Source of the DNA: JACQPU01 sp039961715
GTDB taxonomy: Bacteria > Bacteroidota > Ignavibacteria > UBA10030
Assembly: GCA_039961715.1 (NCBI GenBank)
Contig: JABRVW010000044.1
Location: 1 to 34,580, forward strand
Direction: 5' to 3'
Length of the DNA stretch: 34,580 nt
In this document: in pieces, positions 6,802-15,074 of the stretch
How the letters are laid out: each line of letters opens with the position of its first letter
Position numbering within the stretch: the stretch's first letter is position 1
Made by a program: the position numbers and the translations under genes
The notes under the pieces: generated by a model
Databases searched by the model: none
Seen by the model: only the letters and a program-made list of their open reading frames with translations
Told to the model about the DNA's origin: nothing

Positions 6802-7748
6802 AGGCCGCCGCCATCATAGCCGTTGCTCTTTTGTCCACAGCATCGCCTGCCCAGGTCTCTTCGCCCCTGGGCGGAAAGGCCGGTGCGCCAATGCGGATGG
6901 GCTTCGGGTCTGAAGGCATCGGCATGGGCAACGCAATGGCGGGAACGATGGTCCGGGCAAAGGCCGGATACTATAATCCTGCCCTCGTCGCGTATCAGGA
7001 AACAAAGGATGTCTTCGTCTCGGTTGGGTTCCTTTCCCTGGACCGGGGATTGAACTTCGCAAACTTCAGCACGCCACTTCCTCCCTCGGCAGGCCTCTCG
7101 ATCGGCCTCATCAATGCCGGGGTATCTGGTATTGACGGAAGGGATGCAGACGGCCGTCACACGGAAACATTTTCAACGTCGGAGAATATGTTCATGCTTT
7201 CCTTTGGCGCCCGGATGGAGGAATCCTTCGCTGTCGGGATCACAGCCAAGATTCACTATTATCGGCTCACTTCCGACATGTCGAGCACGACGGCAGGCTT
7301 TGACGTCGGCATGGTTTGGCTGGCAACCGCCGAACTTGCCGTTGGGGCGATTCTTCAGGACATTGGATCGAAATACCGGTGGGATTCCATGCAACGGTAC
7401 GGAGCACAGGGCAATGTCACAACGGATTATTTCCCGGTACGCAAGCGCGTGGGCATTGGGTATCGTCCTGCCGGCCTGCCATTGACCACGGCCGTTGAGG
7501 GAGAGTGGGTGACGGAAATGTTCATGGTGAGAATCGGAGCGGCATTTGCTCCCTTGGAATCATTTGCTGTCAGGGCAGGGATTGACCAGATTGGTATTTC
7601 GCACGTTCTTTCCCCGCGGCCATCGTTTGGATTCGGGGTCCGCACTTCCACCGGGAGCTGGCAGTCCCATCTTTCGTATGCGATTGTTCTCGAACCGTAT
7701 GGACCGCATTCGATGCACATGGTCACCATAGGACTTGAATTCCGGTGA
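6798..7748 (+). CDS. PorV/PorQ-family outer-membrane beta-barrel protein (copy 1)
   Basis: A 316-residue outer-membrane protein with a signal peptide (MKAAAIIAVALLSTASPAQ) and a Gly/aromatic-rich alternating pattern ending in GLEFR, the typical last strand of a FadL/UPF0164-like barrel. The N-terminal segment with GIGMGNAMAG and GYYNPALV is the family hallmark: small residues, then a YNPA-type motif. In T9SS organisms PorV and PorQ shuttle or process cargo at the cell surface; the same role here is inferred. The ATG overlaps the stop of the BNR protein by 4 nt (ATGA), so the two are probably made together. Which paralogue it represents cannot be decided. Confidence 0.8.
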   Translation: MKAAAIIAVALLSTASPAQVSSPLGGKAGAPMRMGFGSEGIGMGNAMAGTMVRAKAGYYNPALVAYQETKDVFVSVGFLSLDRGLNFANFSTPLPPSAGLSIGLINAGVSGIDGRDADGRHTETFSTSENMFMLSFGARMEESFAVGITAKIHYYRLTSDMSSTTAGFDVGMVWLATAELAVGAILQDIGSKYRWDSMQRYGAQGNVTTDYFPVRKRVGIGYRPAGLPLTTAVEGEWVTEMFMVRIGAAFAPLESFAVRAGIDQIGISHVLSPRPSFGFGVRTSTGSWQSHLSYAIVLEPYGPHSMHMVTIGLEFR

Positions 7749-7756
7749 CTCCGGCC

Positions 7757-8638
7757 ATGCGCATCTTGCTTCTTTGCCTTTTGCCTGCCGCTCTTGGGGC
7801 GCAGGGCGTTTCCACTGGCTTCGAATTCCTGCGGCTCCCATATTCGGCACGCAACGCGGCGCTGGGGGAGGCCGCCATAGCCGACAACTCGGACAGGCTT
7901 GCCGCCTTCCTGAATCCAGCCCTCCTTCACGGGACACCGGATTTCAACGTCTCGATCTCTCATCAACAATGGATTCAGGATGTCACCAGCAACCTCCTTC
8001 AGGCCTCCCTTCCGCTTTCCTTCGGAAGCATAGGCCTGACGATCGCAAGCACAACCATTGCCGACATTGAAATCCGCACTGTGCCCGGTGCGCCGGAGGG
8101 AACGTTTCATGCCAGGTCTGCCCTCATAGGAGTGACGCTGGCCATACCGGTGCAACCGGATCTGGCGGCAGGAATCACGGTTCAACACGTTTACGAAAAA
8201 ATCTACGTTGATGAAGCCACAGGCTCCCTCGTTGACGCGGGTCTTCTGTACGCAACGCCCGTGGAAGGTCTGACGGCAGGGCTTTCCCTTCAACATGCCG
8301 GATTTGCCGGACGTCTGCATGACAGGAGACCGCGTTTGCCTGTTACGCTCCGCGGTGGACTTTCCCACCGGCTTGACGCCGGTGACTTCGCAATACGGAC
8401 AATGATTGCAGTTTCGACGGAAGCCAATCAGTCCGGCTCGCGGTTTCACGGGGGAGTCGAGGGTCTCTACGCCGGCATTGCAGCTGTCAGGTTTGGCTAT
8501 CAGACCGGCTATGCAGCGCGGGGATTTTCCGCCGGGCTTGGAATTCACTACGCGAGCTTCATCGTTGATTACGGCTTCGTGCCGTTTGCGTTGGGTTTCG
8601 GGAGCGGTCATCTCATTACGATTGGCATCCTTATCTGA
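7757..8638 (+). CDS. PorV/PorQ-family outer-membrane beta-barrel protein (copy 2)
   Basis: A 293-residue relative of the preceding protein. The signal peptide MRILLLCLLPAALGAQ is followed by FEFLRLPYSARNAALGEAAI and FLNPALL, the conserved PorV/PorQ N-terminus, and later by amphipathic strands ending GHLITIGILI. I choose the ATG at 7757, which gives a clean signal peptide, over the in-frame GTG at 7745 that overlaps the previous stop. The N-terminus resembles PorQ-like proteins slightly more than its neighbour does, but this is a judgement by eye. It closes the T9SS-like trio, and 17 nt separate it from the glycan genes. Confidence 0.8.
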   Translation: MRILLLCLLPAALGAQGVSTGFEFLRLPYSARNAALGEAAIADNSDRLAAFLNPALLHGTPDFNVSISHQQWIQDVTSNLLQASLPLSFGSIGLTIASTTIADIEIRTVPGAPEGTFHARSALIGVTLAIPVQPDLAAGITVQHVYEKIYVDEATGSLVDAGLLYATPVEGLTAGLSLQHAGFAGRLHDRRPRLPVTLRGGLSHRLDAGDFAIRTMIAVSTEANQSGSRFHGGVEGLYAGIAAVRFGYQTGYAARGFSAGLGIHYASFIVDYGFVPFALGFGSGHLITIGILI

Positions 8639-8655
8639 AGGATTCGTTTCAACCC

Positions 8656-9618
8656 ATGATCGAGGTCATCCCCTACACACCCGACCTGAAGGATTCCTGG
8701 GACCGGTTCGTTCTCCAATCGTACAACGGCACGATCTTCCATTTGCAGTCCTTCCTTGGATATCATCTCGACCGGACGTTCGACTGGCATCATCTTGTGT
8801 TTTCTGAAGACAAGGAGATTCTTGCTGTGTTGCCGGGGGCCCGAATGGCAACCACGTTTGAATCGCCCATCGGAGCATCCTACGGGTCCTTTGTAACCAA
8901 GGATATGTCATTTGAGAAGAGTGTGGCATTGGTTGATGCGTTTTCCCGGTATTGCCGCGAAACCGGTTTCGAGCGGGCGCTCCTTACTCCTCCACCTTTC
9001 ATCTATCAGTCCGTTCCTTCCCAATCCATCGACTACGCCCTCGCCTACCGCGGCTTTCAGTTTGACAAACATTACATATCCCATGCGATTCCGTTGGCCG
9101 GGAATGCGGACCTTCGCTCGTTCCACAGCACAGCCCGCCGGTACGTCCGCAAGTATCTTCGGGAGCGGAAGATCTCGGTTGCTCTTAGCTCAGATATCGA
9201 TTCATTCTACCCGATTCTCCTTGCAAACAAGAAGCGTCACGGCGCGCACCCGACGCACAGCCTGGAGGAACTGAAAAGGCTCCAACGCCTGTTTCCTGAC
9301 AACATTCTGCTCTTCCTGGTCACGCGCGGAACCCGGCCCATTGCAGGATCCCTGGTTTTTGTGTGCAACGACAAGGTCGCGCTCTGCTTCTACAACATGC
9401 TCCTGTACTCGCATGAACAGTACCACCCGATTCATGCCGTCATGTATGAAGTGATTCGGTGGGCTTCTGAGCGAGGTTTTGCGTGGCTCGATCTAGGAGT
9501 ATCACAGGACACGCATGCGCCCGATCCGATGACGCCGGCCATGAACCTTATCAGGTTCAAAGAACAATTCCGCGCGCGGGGGATTCTCAGGAGCACATGG
9601 TACAAGAGGTTTCAGTAG
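8656..9618 (+). CDS. FemAB/GNAT-like acyltransferase in the glycan cluster
   Basis: A 320-residue soluble protein with the layout of FemAB/BioF2-like acetyltransferases. The N-terminal half has an aromatic HLQSFLGYHLDRTF region and PIGASYGSF. The C-terminal half has the GTRPIAGSLVFVCNDKVALCFYN strand pair and an EVIRWASERGFAWLDLG helix/strand, followed by RFKEQFRARG. Such proteins transfer acyl or aminoacyl groups and often occur in exopolysaccharide clusters. The donor and acceptor are unknown. It begins the surface-glycan series and lies 4 nt before a glycosyltransferase gene. Confidence 0.75.
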   Translation: MIEVIPYTPDLKDSWDRFVLQSYNGTIFHLQSFLGYHLDRTFDWHHLVFSEDKEILAVLPGARMATTFESPIGASYGSFVTKDMSFEKSVALVDAFSRYCRETGFERALLTPPPFIYQSVPSQSIDYALAYRGFQFDKHYISHAIPLAGNADLRSFHSTARRYVRKYLRERKISVALSSDIDSFYPILLANKKRHGAHPTHSLEELKRLQRLFPDNILLFLVTRGTRPIAGSLVFVCNDKVALCFYNMLLYSHEQYHPIHAVMYEVIRWASERGFAWLDLGVSQDTHAPDPMTPAMNLIRFKEQFRARGILRSTWYKRFQ

Positions 9619-9622
9619 CCGC

Positions 9623-10693
9623 ATGGGACTTCGCATTCTGCACATTGCACCCCTCAACGTTGCGGGCGTTCCTTTTGCCATGATGGACATGCAGAAGAGG
9701 TTTGGGCACACGGCCCGACTGGTAACCCTGCACAGAAATCGTTTTGGGTTTCCCGAGGACGTTTGTCTGGATCTGCCGCTCCCCAGGGGCCACCTGGCGG
9801 ATGCCTGGCGAAGGAAAAAGATTCGGGCCCGGAGAAACACACCGGCAGGCAAAGCTCCGATTCTGAAGCCGCGCAACATCCTTGAGCGTCTCTATTGGAG
9901 GTTCGATGACGCCTGGCGCGCTCCGGCGATTCGCAGAGCGGTAAAAGATCATGGGCTCGATGCGTTTGACATCATCCACTACGACGGGGGCATGGACGCC
10001 TTCCGCGATGCACGCCTCGCAAGAGAATGGAAACGACAGGACAAGAAAATCGTCTGCCATTACATGGGAAGCGACCTCCGGGACCGAGGCATCCATTCCG
10101 ACATGGACCGAATCAGCGACCTGAATCTTACCAACGAAAGCGACCACCTCCTTCTGCACGACAACATCCATTATATCTTCATTCCGTTTGATACCACCCC
10201 CTATCAGGTGAGGACCAAAGAGAATTCCACGCTCCGCATCATCCATTCCCCCACCAACCGGGCGATGAAGGGAAGCGAACACGTCATTCGCGTCATTGAA
10301 CGCCTGCGGAAGCTGAGAAGAATTGAGTTTGTTCTCGCGGAACATCGACAGCATGCGGACGTGATCCGATTGAAGAGCACCTGCGACATTGCGATTGAGC
10401 AGGTGGGAAACCATGGAGGAACGGGATACGGCAGGAATTCACTTGAGACCCTTGCCATGGGAATTCCGACCATCACCGACATGACGCCCGAATGCGTCGC
10501 TGAATTGCCGGATCATCCCTTTATTCTGGCCACCCCTGAGACGCTTTTGGAAAGACTTGTCGAACTGATCGATGATCCCGACCTCCGACGGGCGCATGCA
10601 TTGAAGGGGCGATCCTGGGTAGAGGAGCATCATTCGTATGAATCCGTCCACGACCGGCTTCTTTCCCTCTACCGTGCTCACGGCATCCTTTGA
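9623..10693 (+). CDS. GT-B fold glycosyltransferase (GT4/GT1-like)
   Basis: A 356-residue predicted glycosyltransferase. The N-terminal domain begins RILHIAPLNVAGVPFAM, the usual first Rossmann strand and glycine loop. The C-terminal domain has RIIHSPTNRAMKGSEHVIRVIERL, a nucleotide-sugar domain signature, then ETLAMGIPTITDMTPECVAELP, which corresponds to the donor-binding EALA.G.P motif, with a Thr in place of the first Ala. Donor and acceptor sugars cannot be predicted. It lies 4 nt behind the FemAB-like gene and is followed by a small perfect hairpin. Confidence 0.8.
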   Translation: MGLRILHIAPLNVAGVPFAMMDMQKRFGHTARLVTLHRNRFGFPEDVCLDLPLPRGHLADAWRRKKIRARRNTPAGKAPILKPRNILERLYWRFDDAWRAPAIRRAVKDHGLDAFDIIHYDGGMDAFRDARLAREWKRQDKKIVCHYMGSDLRDRGIHSDMDRISDLNLTNESDHLLLHDNIHYIFIPFDTTPYQVRTKENSTLRIIHSPTNRAMKGSEHVIRVIERLRKLRRIEFVLAEHRQHADVIRLKSTCDIAIEQVGNHGGTGYGRNSLETLAMGIPTITDMTPECVAELPDHPFILATPETLLERLVELIDDPDLRRAHALKGRSWVEEHHSYESVHDRLLSLYRAHGIL

Positions 10694-10702
10694 CGTGATT
10701 CC

Positions 10703-10723
10703 GTGGCAGCGTCTTGCTGCCAC
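10703..10723. other. Perfect 8-bp hairpin before the GT39 gene
   Basis: GTGGCAGC (10703-10710) and GCTGCCAC (10716-10723) form a perfect stem with a 5-base loop, 6 nt before the ATG at 10730. There is no T run, so it is not an ordinary intrinsic terminator. It occupies the ribosome binding region of the next gene and could affect its translation. Confidence 0.45.
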
Positions 10724-10729
10724 TCAACC

Positions 10730-12481
10730 ATGACTCTTTCCATCATTCCCCAATCCACAGAGTTCTTGTCGCCACAGGGCTCTCAAACACGCATTGCCAC
10801 TTCGCAATGGGTCATCCTCGGATGCGTGGCGCTCGTCAGGTTCATTCACCTGGGATTTCCTGATCTGCAGGCCTGGGACGAGGCTCTGTATGCTCTCCGG
10901 GCCCAAAGCATCGTCCAATTTGGCGTCTGGCTTGACCAGACTCCCTTCGCCCCTGACGGGCTGTACTCGTCCCTCCATCCCCCCCTGCACGTGTGGCTCA
11001 CTGCCGCGGTGTTTCATCTGCTTGGAAACGGTGAAGCTCAGGCAAGGCTTGTATCTGCTGTCGCAGGCTCTGCCACCGTGCCGATCATCTTTGCCATCGG
11101 ACGCCGGATGAGCAATTCCTCCGTCGGGACCCTGGCCGCTGTTTTGTTTGGACTGAATCCGTTTGCCGTGTTCTTTTCACGCCAGGGTCAATTTGACTCT
11201 CTACTCGTATTCTTCCTCTCTCTCTCGGCATACTGGTCCCTCCGCATGCTGGTTGACCACAAGCCACGCTCTGCGTCGATCGCAGGCCTTGCGCTTGGCG
11301 CTGCACTCATGACGAAGCTGTTCGTTGCCGCAGGCCTGCCTCTGGCGCTCGTTCTTGACAGGCTTATCCGGCGTCAGCCGTTCGACCGGTCATTTAACCT
11401 TGACATGTTCAGAATGCTCCTCGTTGCCGGACTCGTGGCAATGCCCTGGCACGTGTTCATGACAATCAGGTACGGCGCAGGTAACCTGACGTTCTTTTTT
11501 GACCAGTCGGCATTCCTGGAACGCATGGTGACCGGGATTGAAGGGAACGTCAAACCGCTCGGCGCGCTCTACTACATCAACCAACTCCTTGTCGTCTTTC
11601 CCATCGGCATTTGGTGGTTTGTTGATCGTGTCTGTTCGGGGGTGCGGACAAACGCCGCTCCTGCAGGGGTTCTCTTATCATGGTTTATTGTTTTCTTTGT
11701 TGTCTTTTCGCTGATGCAAACCAAGCTCGCCGTGTACGTGCTTCCCATGGTTGTTCCCTGTTCCATTCTGGCCGCCGATGCAATGTGGAGTGGTGCATAC
11801 GGGGCGTTCAAACGGGGACGCTGGGGTCTCCTCCTGTCCGCAACCGCCCTCTCCATTGTCTGGTCGGCCAGCCAGGATTGGCGAAATGCCCTGAAAGACA
11901 TCATTGCCGGAATCAGCTCATTGGATGCTGTTTCCGCTGACGCCTGGCATTCTTTTCTCTGGCTCCTTGGCGGTTCCGTCATTGCCGTTTCCGTCGCATT
12001 GATTCTTGCTTCCCTGGATCGATTTCGCGTTCATGTTGTTTTCCTTCTGGGACTTACTCTTTCCTTCCACACTCTCGTGAACATTTTCATCAGGGAGAAG
12101 ACACAGTTCAAGGACGGCGCATCGGAACTTGCTGAATTCGTTCGCGCCTATGATGTTCAGAGCATTGTTGTTGCGGGTATGCGCAGAAATCCCCAACTCT
12201 CGTATTATCTGAAGGGTGCCGATCTTGGCTGGCGGGATGATCTCCATGTCCGCAGAATAATTCCCCCGCGAGACACGCTGGCCTACACACAGTGGCTCGC
12301 CGGCGAGATGGCGGGAGAACAGAAGACCTCGCTTCTCATCATCGAAAAAGACATGTTGATTCGGTACAGAACGGTTCGTCCGGAAACCTTCGTGCCCTCA
12401 GGGTTTCGGCCGGTCTTTGAGAGCAGGCGATACGCGGCCTACATCACTGACACGGACCGGTATGTTGCGTCCACCCGGTGA
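10730..12481 (+). CDS. GT39/ArnT-like membrane glycosyltransferase
   Basis: A 583-residue polytopic membrane protein of the PMT/ArnT (GT39/GT83-like) group, which uses polyprenyl-phosphate sugars outside the inner membrane. The first periplasmic loop has the catalytic acidic motif WDEALYALRA and then SLHPPLHVWLTA, a family hallmark. Many hydrophobic segments follow (for example TLAAVLFGLNPFAVFF), ending in a periplasmic C-terminal domain of about 130 residues. I choose the ATG at 10730; the in-frame GTG at 10703 would place the hairpin inside the coding region. The acceptor could be lipid A, protein or glycan. Position within the surface-glycan series favours envelope modification. Confidence 0.85.
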   Translation: MTLSIIPQSTEFLSPQGSQTRIATSQWVILGCVALVRFIHLGFPDLQAWDEALYALRAQSIVQFGVWLDQTPFAPDGLYSSLHPPLHVWLTAAVFHLLGNGEAQARLVSAVAGSATVPIIFAIGRRMSNSSVGTLAAVLFGLNPFAVFFSRQGQFDSLLVFFLSLSAYWSLRMLVDHKPRSASIAGLALGAALMTKLFVAAGLPLALVLDRLIRRQPFDRSFNLDMFRMLLVAGLVAMPWHVFMTIRYGAGNLTFFFDQSAFLERMVTGIEGNVKPLGALYYINQLLVVFPIGIWWFVDRVCSGVRTNAAPAGVLLSWFIVFFVVFSLMQTKLAVYVLPMVVPCSILAADAMWSGAYGAFKRGRWGLLLSATALSIVWSASQDWRNALKDIIAGISSLDAVSADAWHSFLWLLGGSVIAVSVALILASLDRFRVHVVFLLGLTLSFHTLVNIFIREKTQFKDGASELAEFVRAYDVQSIVVAGMRRNPQLSYYLKGADLGWRDDLHVRRIIPPRDTLAYTQWLAGEMAGEQKTSLLIIEKDMLIRYRTVRPETFVPSGFRPVFESRRYAAYITDTDRYVASTR

Positions 12482-12512
12482 AGAAGCCATGGAACGAAAG
12501 CGGTATTCTCCC

Positions 12513-12531
12513 TGTTCTCTTTGAGAGAACA
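12513..12531. other. Perfect inverted repeat upstream of the thioredoxin-like gene
   Basis: TGTTCTCT-TTG-AGAGAACA is a perfect 8-bp inverted repeat 25 nt before the ATG at 12557. It could be an operator or a weak hairpin; no clear T tract follows. Confidence 0.35.
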
Positions 12532-12556
12532 AATTCCTATATTTCATCACATTCCC

Positions 12557-13090
12557 ATGACGAAAACATCCTTCATTGCCGCTGCCATGATCCTCGGTGT
12601 CGTATTTCTTGCCTTCTTCCTTCAATCCCAGAACTCGGCGCCCGCGACGGAATCCGTTGCGGGAATTCAATGGGTAACCTTTGACGAGGCGGTGACCCTC
12701 GCCGCGCGTGACAACAAAAAGATCCTTGTTGATGTGTACACCGACTGGTGCGGATGGTGCAAGAAGATGGATTCCGAGGTGTATGCGAACGAAACAGTCG
12801 CAGCCATTCTCAAGGCATCATTCATTCCTGTCAAGCTGAACGCCGAATCTTCGGCGCCTCTCACATTCCAGGGCCAGAAGCTCACTTCACAGCAGTTTGC
12901 AGCCGCGGCCGGGGTCAACGGCTATCCCACGACACTGTTTCTCGACAACACGGCCATGCCGATCACCGTTGTTCCGGGATTCCATCCATCGGAGCGCTTC
13001 GTCCCCATTCTCCGGTACATCGGGGAGGATCATTACAAGTCGGTCTCTTTTCAGGAATATCAGGATAGCAACGGCCGGACTTCACAATGA
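12557..13090 (+). CDS. Membrane-anchored or exported thioredoxin-like protein
   Basis: A 177-residue protein with an N-terminal hydrophobic segment (TSFIAAAMILGVVFLAFFLQ), a signal peptide or anchor, and a thioredoxin domain with active site CGWC in VDVYTDWCGWCKKMDSEVY. The cis-Pro loop is present in GYPTTLFLD. This is the DUF255/DsbD-gamma-like thioredoxin_7 arrangement, pointing to periplasmic thiol-disulfide exchange. I choose the ATG at 12557 because the upstream start at 12521 adds residues before the signal. Its last 4 nt overlap the following GT2 gene. Why a thioredoxin sits within a glycan cluster is not evident. Confidence 0.85.
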   Translation: MTKTSFIAAAMILGVVFLAFFLQSQNSAPATESVAGIQWVTFDEAVTLAARDNKKILVDVYTDWCGWCKKMDSEVYANETVAAILKASFIPVKLNAESSAPLTFQGQKLTSQQFAAAAGVNGYPTTLFLDNTAMPITVVPGFHPSERFVPILRYIGEDHYKSVSFQEYQDSNGRTSQ

Positions 13091-13950
13091 GGATCAGCGG
13101 ATTTTCGTTTGTCCGCAACGGCGTCATCTACGATTATCCATTTCTCGAATCTCTCCGCTCCCTCCTCCCCCTGTGCGATGAGGTCATTGTTGCCGTAGGC
13201 CGATCAGACGACGACACGCTTGATCGGATTCGGGGACTTGATTCCCCCGCCATCAGAGTCATCGAAACGGTCTGGGACGATTCGCTGCGCACCGGCGGCG
13301 TGGTTCTCGCCCGGCAGACGAACATCGCTCTCGATGCGGTGCGTGGCGACTGGGCCCTGTACTTGCAGGCCGATGAAGTCCTCCACGAACAGGATTATGC
13401 GGCGATCCGCTCAGCCATCGGCAACGCGGCCGCCGACCCGCGTGTCGAAGGCCTGCTCTTCCCCTACCTGCACTTCTACGGAAATTATGACCATGTGGGG
13501 TCGTCTCGCAGGTGGTATCGTCACGAGGTGCGGGCTGTGCGAACCGGCATCGGCGTGCGTTCGTGGGGAGATGCCCAGGGATTTCGCATCAATGGAAGAA
13601 AATTGAAGGTACTGCCCGTCAAGGCACACATCTATCATTACGGATGGGTTCGTCCGCCCCGGATTCAGCAGAAGAAACAGCGAAGCTTTCATCGTCTCTG
13701 GCACCCGGATCAGTGGATCCAAAGCCACGTGGGAGATTCCGAAGAGTTCGATTACCGCTCCGGGGGAAGGTTGCAGAAGTTCACAGGAACGCATCCCTCG
13801 GTGATGCGGGAAAGGATTTCCCGTCAGGACTGGCGCTTTGAGTATGACCCCATGAAGCCGGGTGGACCCTTCAAGGACCGGATTCTGGACTGGCTGGAAG
13901 ACAAAACAGGATGGCGACCAGGCGAGTATCGCAACTACGAGCTCCTGTGA
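13087..13950 (+). CDS. Family 2 glycosyltransferase
   Basis: A 287-residue GT-A type glycosyltransferase. It begins RISGFSFVRNG, followed by CDEVIVAVGRSDDDT (first acidic motif) and WALYLQADEVLHEQD, where ADE takes the place of the DxD metal/nucleotide-sugar motif. C-terminal regions rich in His, Tyr and Trp (KAHIYHYGWVRPP) are seen in related proteins. The substrate is unknown. It overlaps the thioredoxin gene and the next glycosyltransferase gene by 4 nt each, so the three are likely translated together. Confidence 0.85.
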   Translation: MRISGFSFVRNGVIYDYPFLESLRSLLPLCDEVIVAVGRSDDDTLDRIRGLDSPAIRVIETVWDDSLRTGGVVLARQTNIALDAVRGDWALYLQADEVLHEQDYAAIRSAIGNAAADPRVEGLLFPYLHFYGNYDHVGSSRRWYRHEVRAVRTGIGVRSWGDAQGFRINGRKLKVLPVKAHIYHYGWVRPPRIQQKKQRSFHRLWHPDQWIQSHVGDSEEFDYRSGGRLQKFTGTHPSVMRERISRQDWRFEYDPMKPGGPFKDRILDWLEDKTGWRPGEYRNYELL

Positions 13951-15074
13951 TCTCTCCACGTCCCCTTTCCGTGGGAATCGTCTGCTTTTCGACATCCTGG
14001 GGAGGTCTTGAGATCGTCCTTGCGCGCATCGCCCGCTCGCTGAAGGAGCGTGATCACTCGGTGCTTCTGATCTCCCCTCCGGGGAGCCCCCTCGAACAAA
14101 CAGCCCGCAAACAGTCCATTCCCCACAGAAGCCTTCTCCCCCGGTTACGGTACCTCGACATGGCCGCGGCAAAAGAACTTGTCGCAATCAGTCGGGAACA
14201 AGAGATCGGCACTTTCATCGCAACGCGCTCACGAGACATCAGCACCGTGGTCCTGACGAAGTTTTTCCGGCCTGGCCTGCGCTGTGTCTATTTTCAGCAA
14301 ATGCAGTTCGGTCACTCCAAGCGCGGGATCTTTCACAGAATTCTTTACCGAAACCTTGATGCCTGGATCACCCTGACCGAAGCGATGAGACGGTCGGTGC
14401 TGAGAAACACGGTTGTGCCAGAACGCCGCGTGAGCGTCATCCCCTTCGGTGTGATGACAGACGAATTCGATCCCGGGCGGTTCAGCCGTGCGGGATCCCG
14501 GAGAAGATTTCGCCTCCCTGTCTCGAAACAGATAGTCGGCGTTCTTGGACGCTTTGACCGCCAGAAGGGGCAGGCGGATCTCTTGCGGGCCGCTCCGCTT
14601 ATTCTTGCGAAGAGCCCGCGAGTGCACTTTGTGTTTGTCGGAGAAGAAACGCGGGGTGAAGAGGGACATCTCGCCGAGCTCAAAGCACTGGTGAAAGAGA
14701 AGGATCTCTCGTCCCACGTTTCCTTCCTGCCCTTCACTTCCGAAGTGCCGCGCCTTCTACGCGCACTGGATCTCCTTGTCGTACCGAGCCATAACGAAAC
14801 CTTTGGCTACGTCGCCGTCGAGGGGATGGCGATGGGCATTCCTGTCATCGGCACCGACGCTGGGGGGCTTCCCGAAATCATCCGGGATGGAGACACAGGA
14901 ATTCTGGTGCCGCCGGCGGATGTTGAGGCGCTTGCCGGGGCTGTCAACGCACTCCTACGAGACCCGAAGCTCTGCAGGAAAATGTCTGCTGCAGCCCGCC
15001 GCCGGGCACGAGGAGTGTTTGACTTCGAGAAAAACATCGATCAGCTAGAAGGTGTGCTTGGATCACTCGCGTGA
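13947..15074 (+). CDS. Family 4 glycosyltransferase
   Basis: A 375-residue GT-B retaining glycosyltransferase. The N-terminal VGIVCFSTSWGGLEIVLARIA is the glycine-loop acceptor domain. The C-terminal domain has VGVLGRFDRQKGQADLLRA and PSHNETFGYVAVEGMAMGIP, the EX7E donor-binding motif, then GTDAGGLPEIIRDGDTG. The GTG at 13947, overlapping the previous stop (GTGA), is preferred over the ATG at 13911 inside the previous gene. Its end overlaps the convergent O-antigen ligase gene by 34 bp. It probably adds a sugar to a lipid-linked surface glycan; the specificity is unknown. Confidence 0.9.
   Translation: MISPRPLSVGIVCFSTSWGGLEIVLARIARSLKERDHSVLLISPPGSPLEQTARKQSIPHRSLLPRLRYLDMAAAKELVAISREQEIGTFIATRSRDISTVVLTKFFRPGLRCVYFQQMQFGHSKRGIFHRILYRNLDAWITLTEAMRRSVLRNTVVPERRVSVIPFGVMTDEFDPGRFSRAGSRRRFRLPVSKQIVGVLGRFDRQKGQADLLRAAPLILAKSPRVHFVFVGEETRGEEGHLAELKALVKEKDLSSHVSFLPFTSEVPRLLRALDLLVVPSHNETFGYVAVEGMAMGIPVIGTDAGGLPEIIRDGDTGILVPPADVEALAGAVNALLRDPKLCRKMSAAARRRARGVFDFEKNIDQLEGVLGSLA

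Noticed and set aside
7427..8611. 394-codon minus-strand frame opposite both PorV/PorQ-like genes
   Set aside because: The sense strand encodes two signal-peptide-bearing barrels with family motifs; the antisense product has no domain and no ribosome binding site.
10703..10723. Intrinsic terminator between the glycosyltransferase genes
   Set aside because: The stem is perfect but no T run follows on either strand, so I list it as a hairpin of unknown role.
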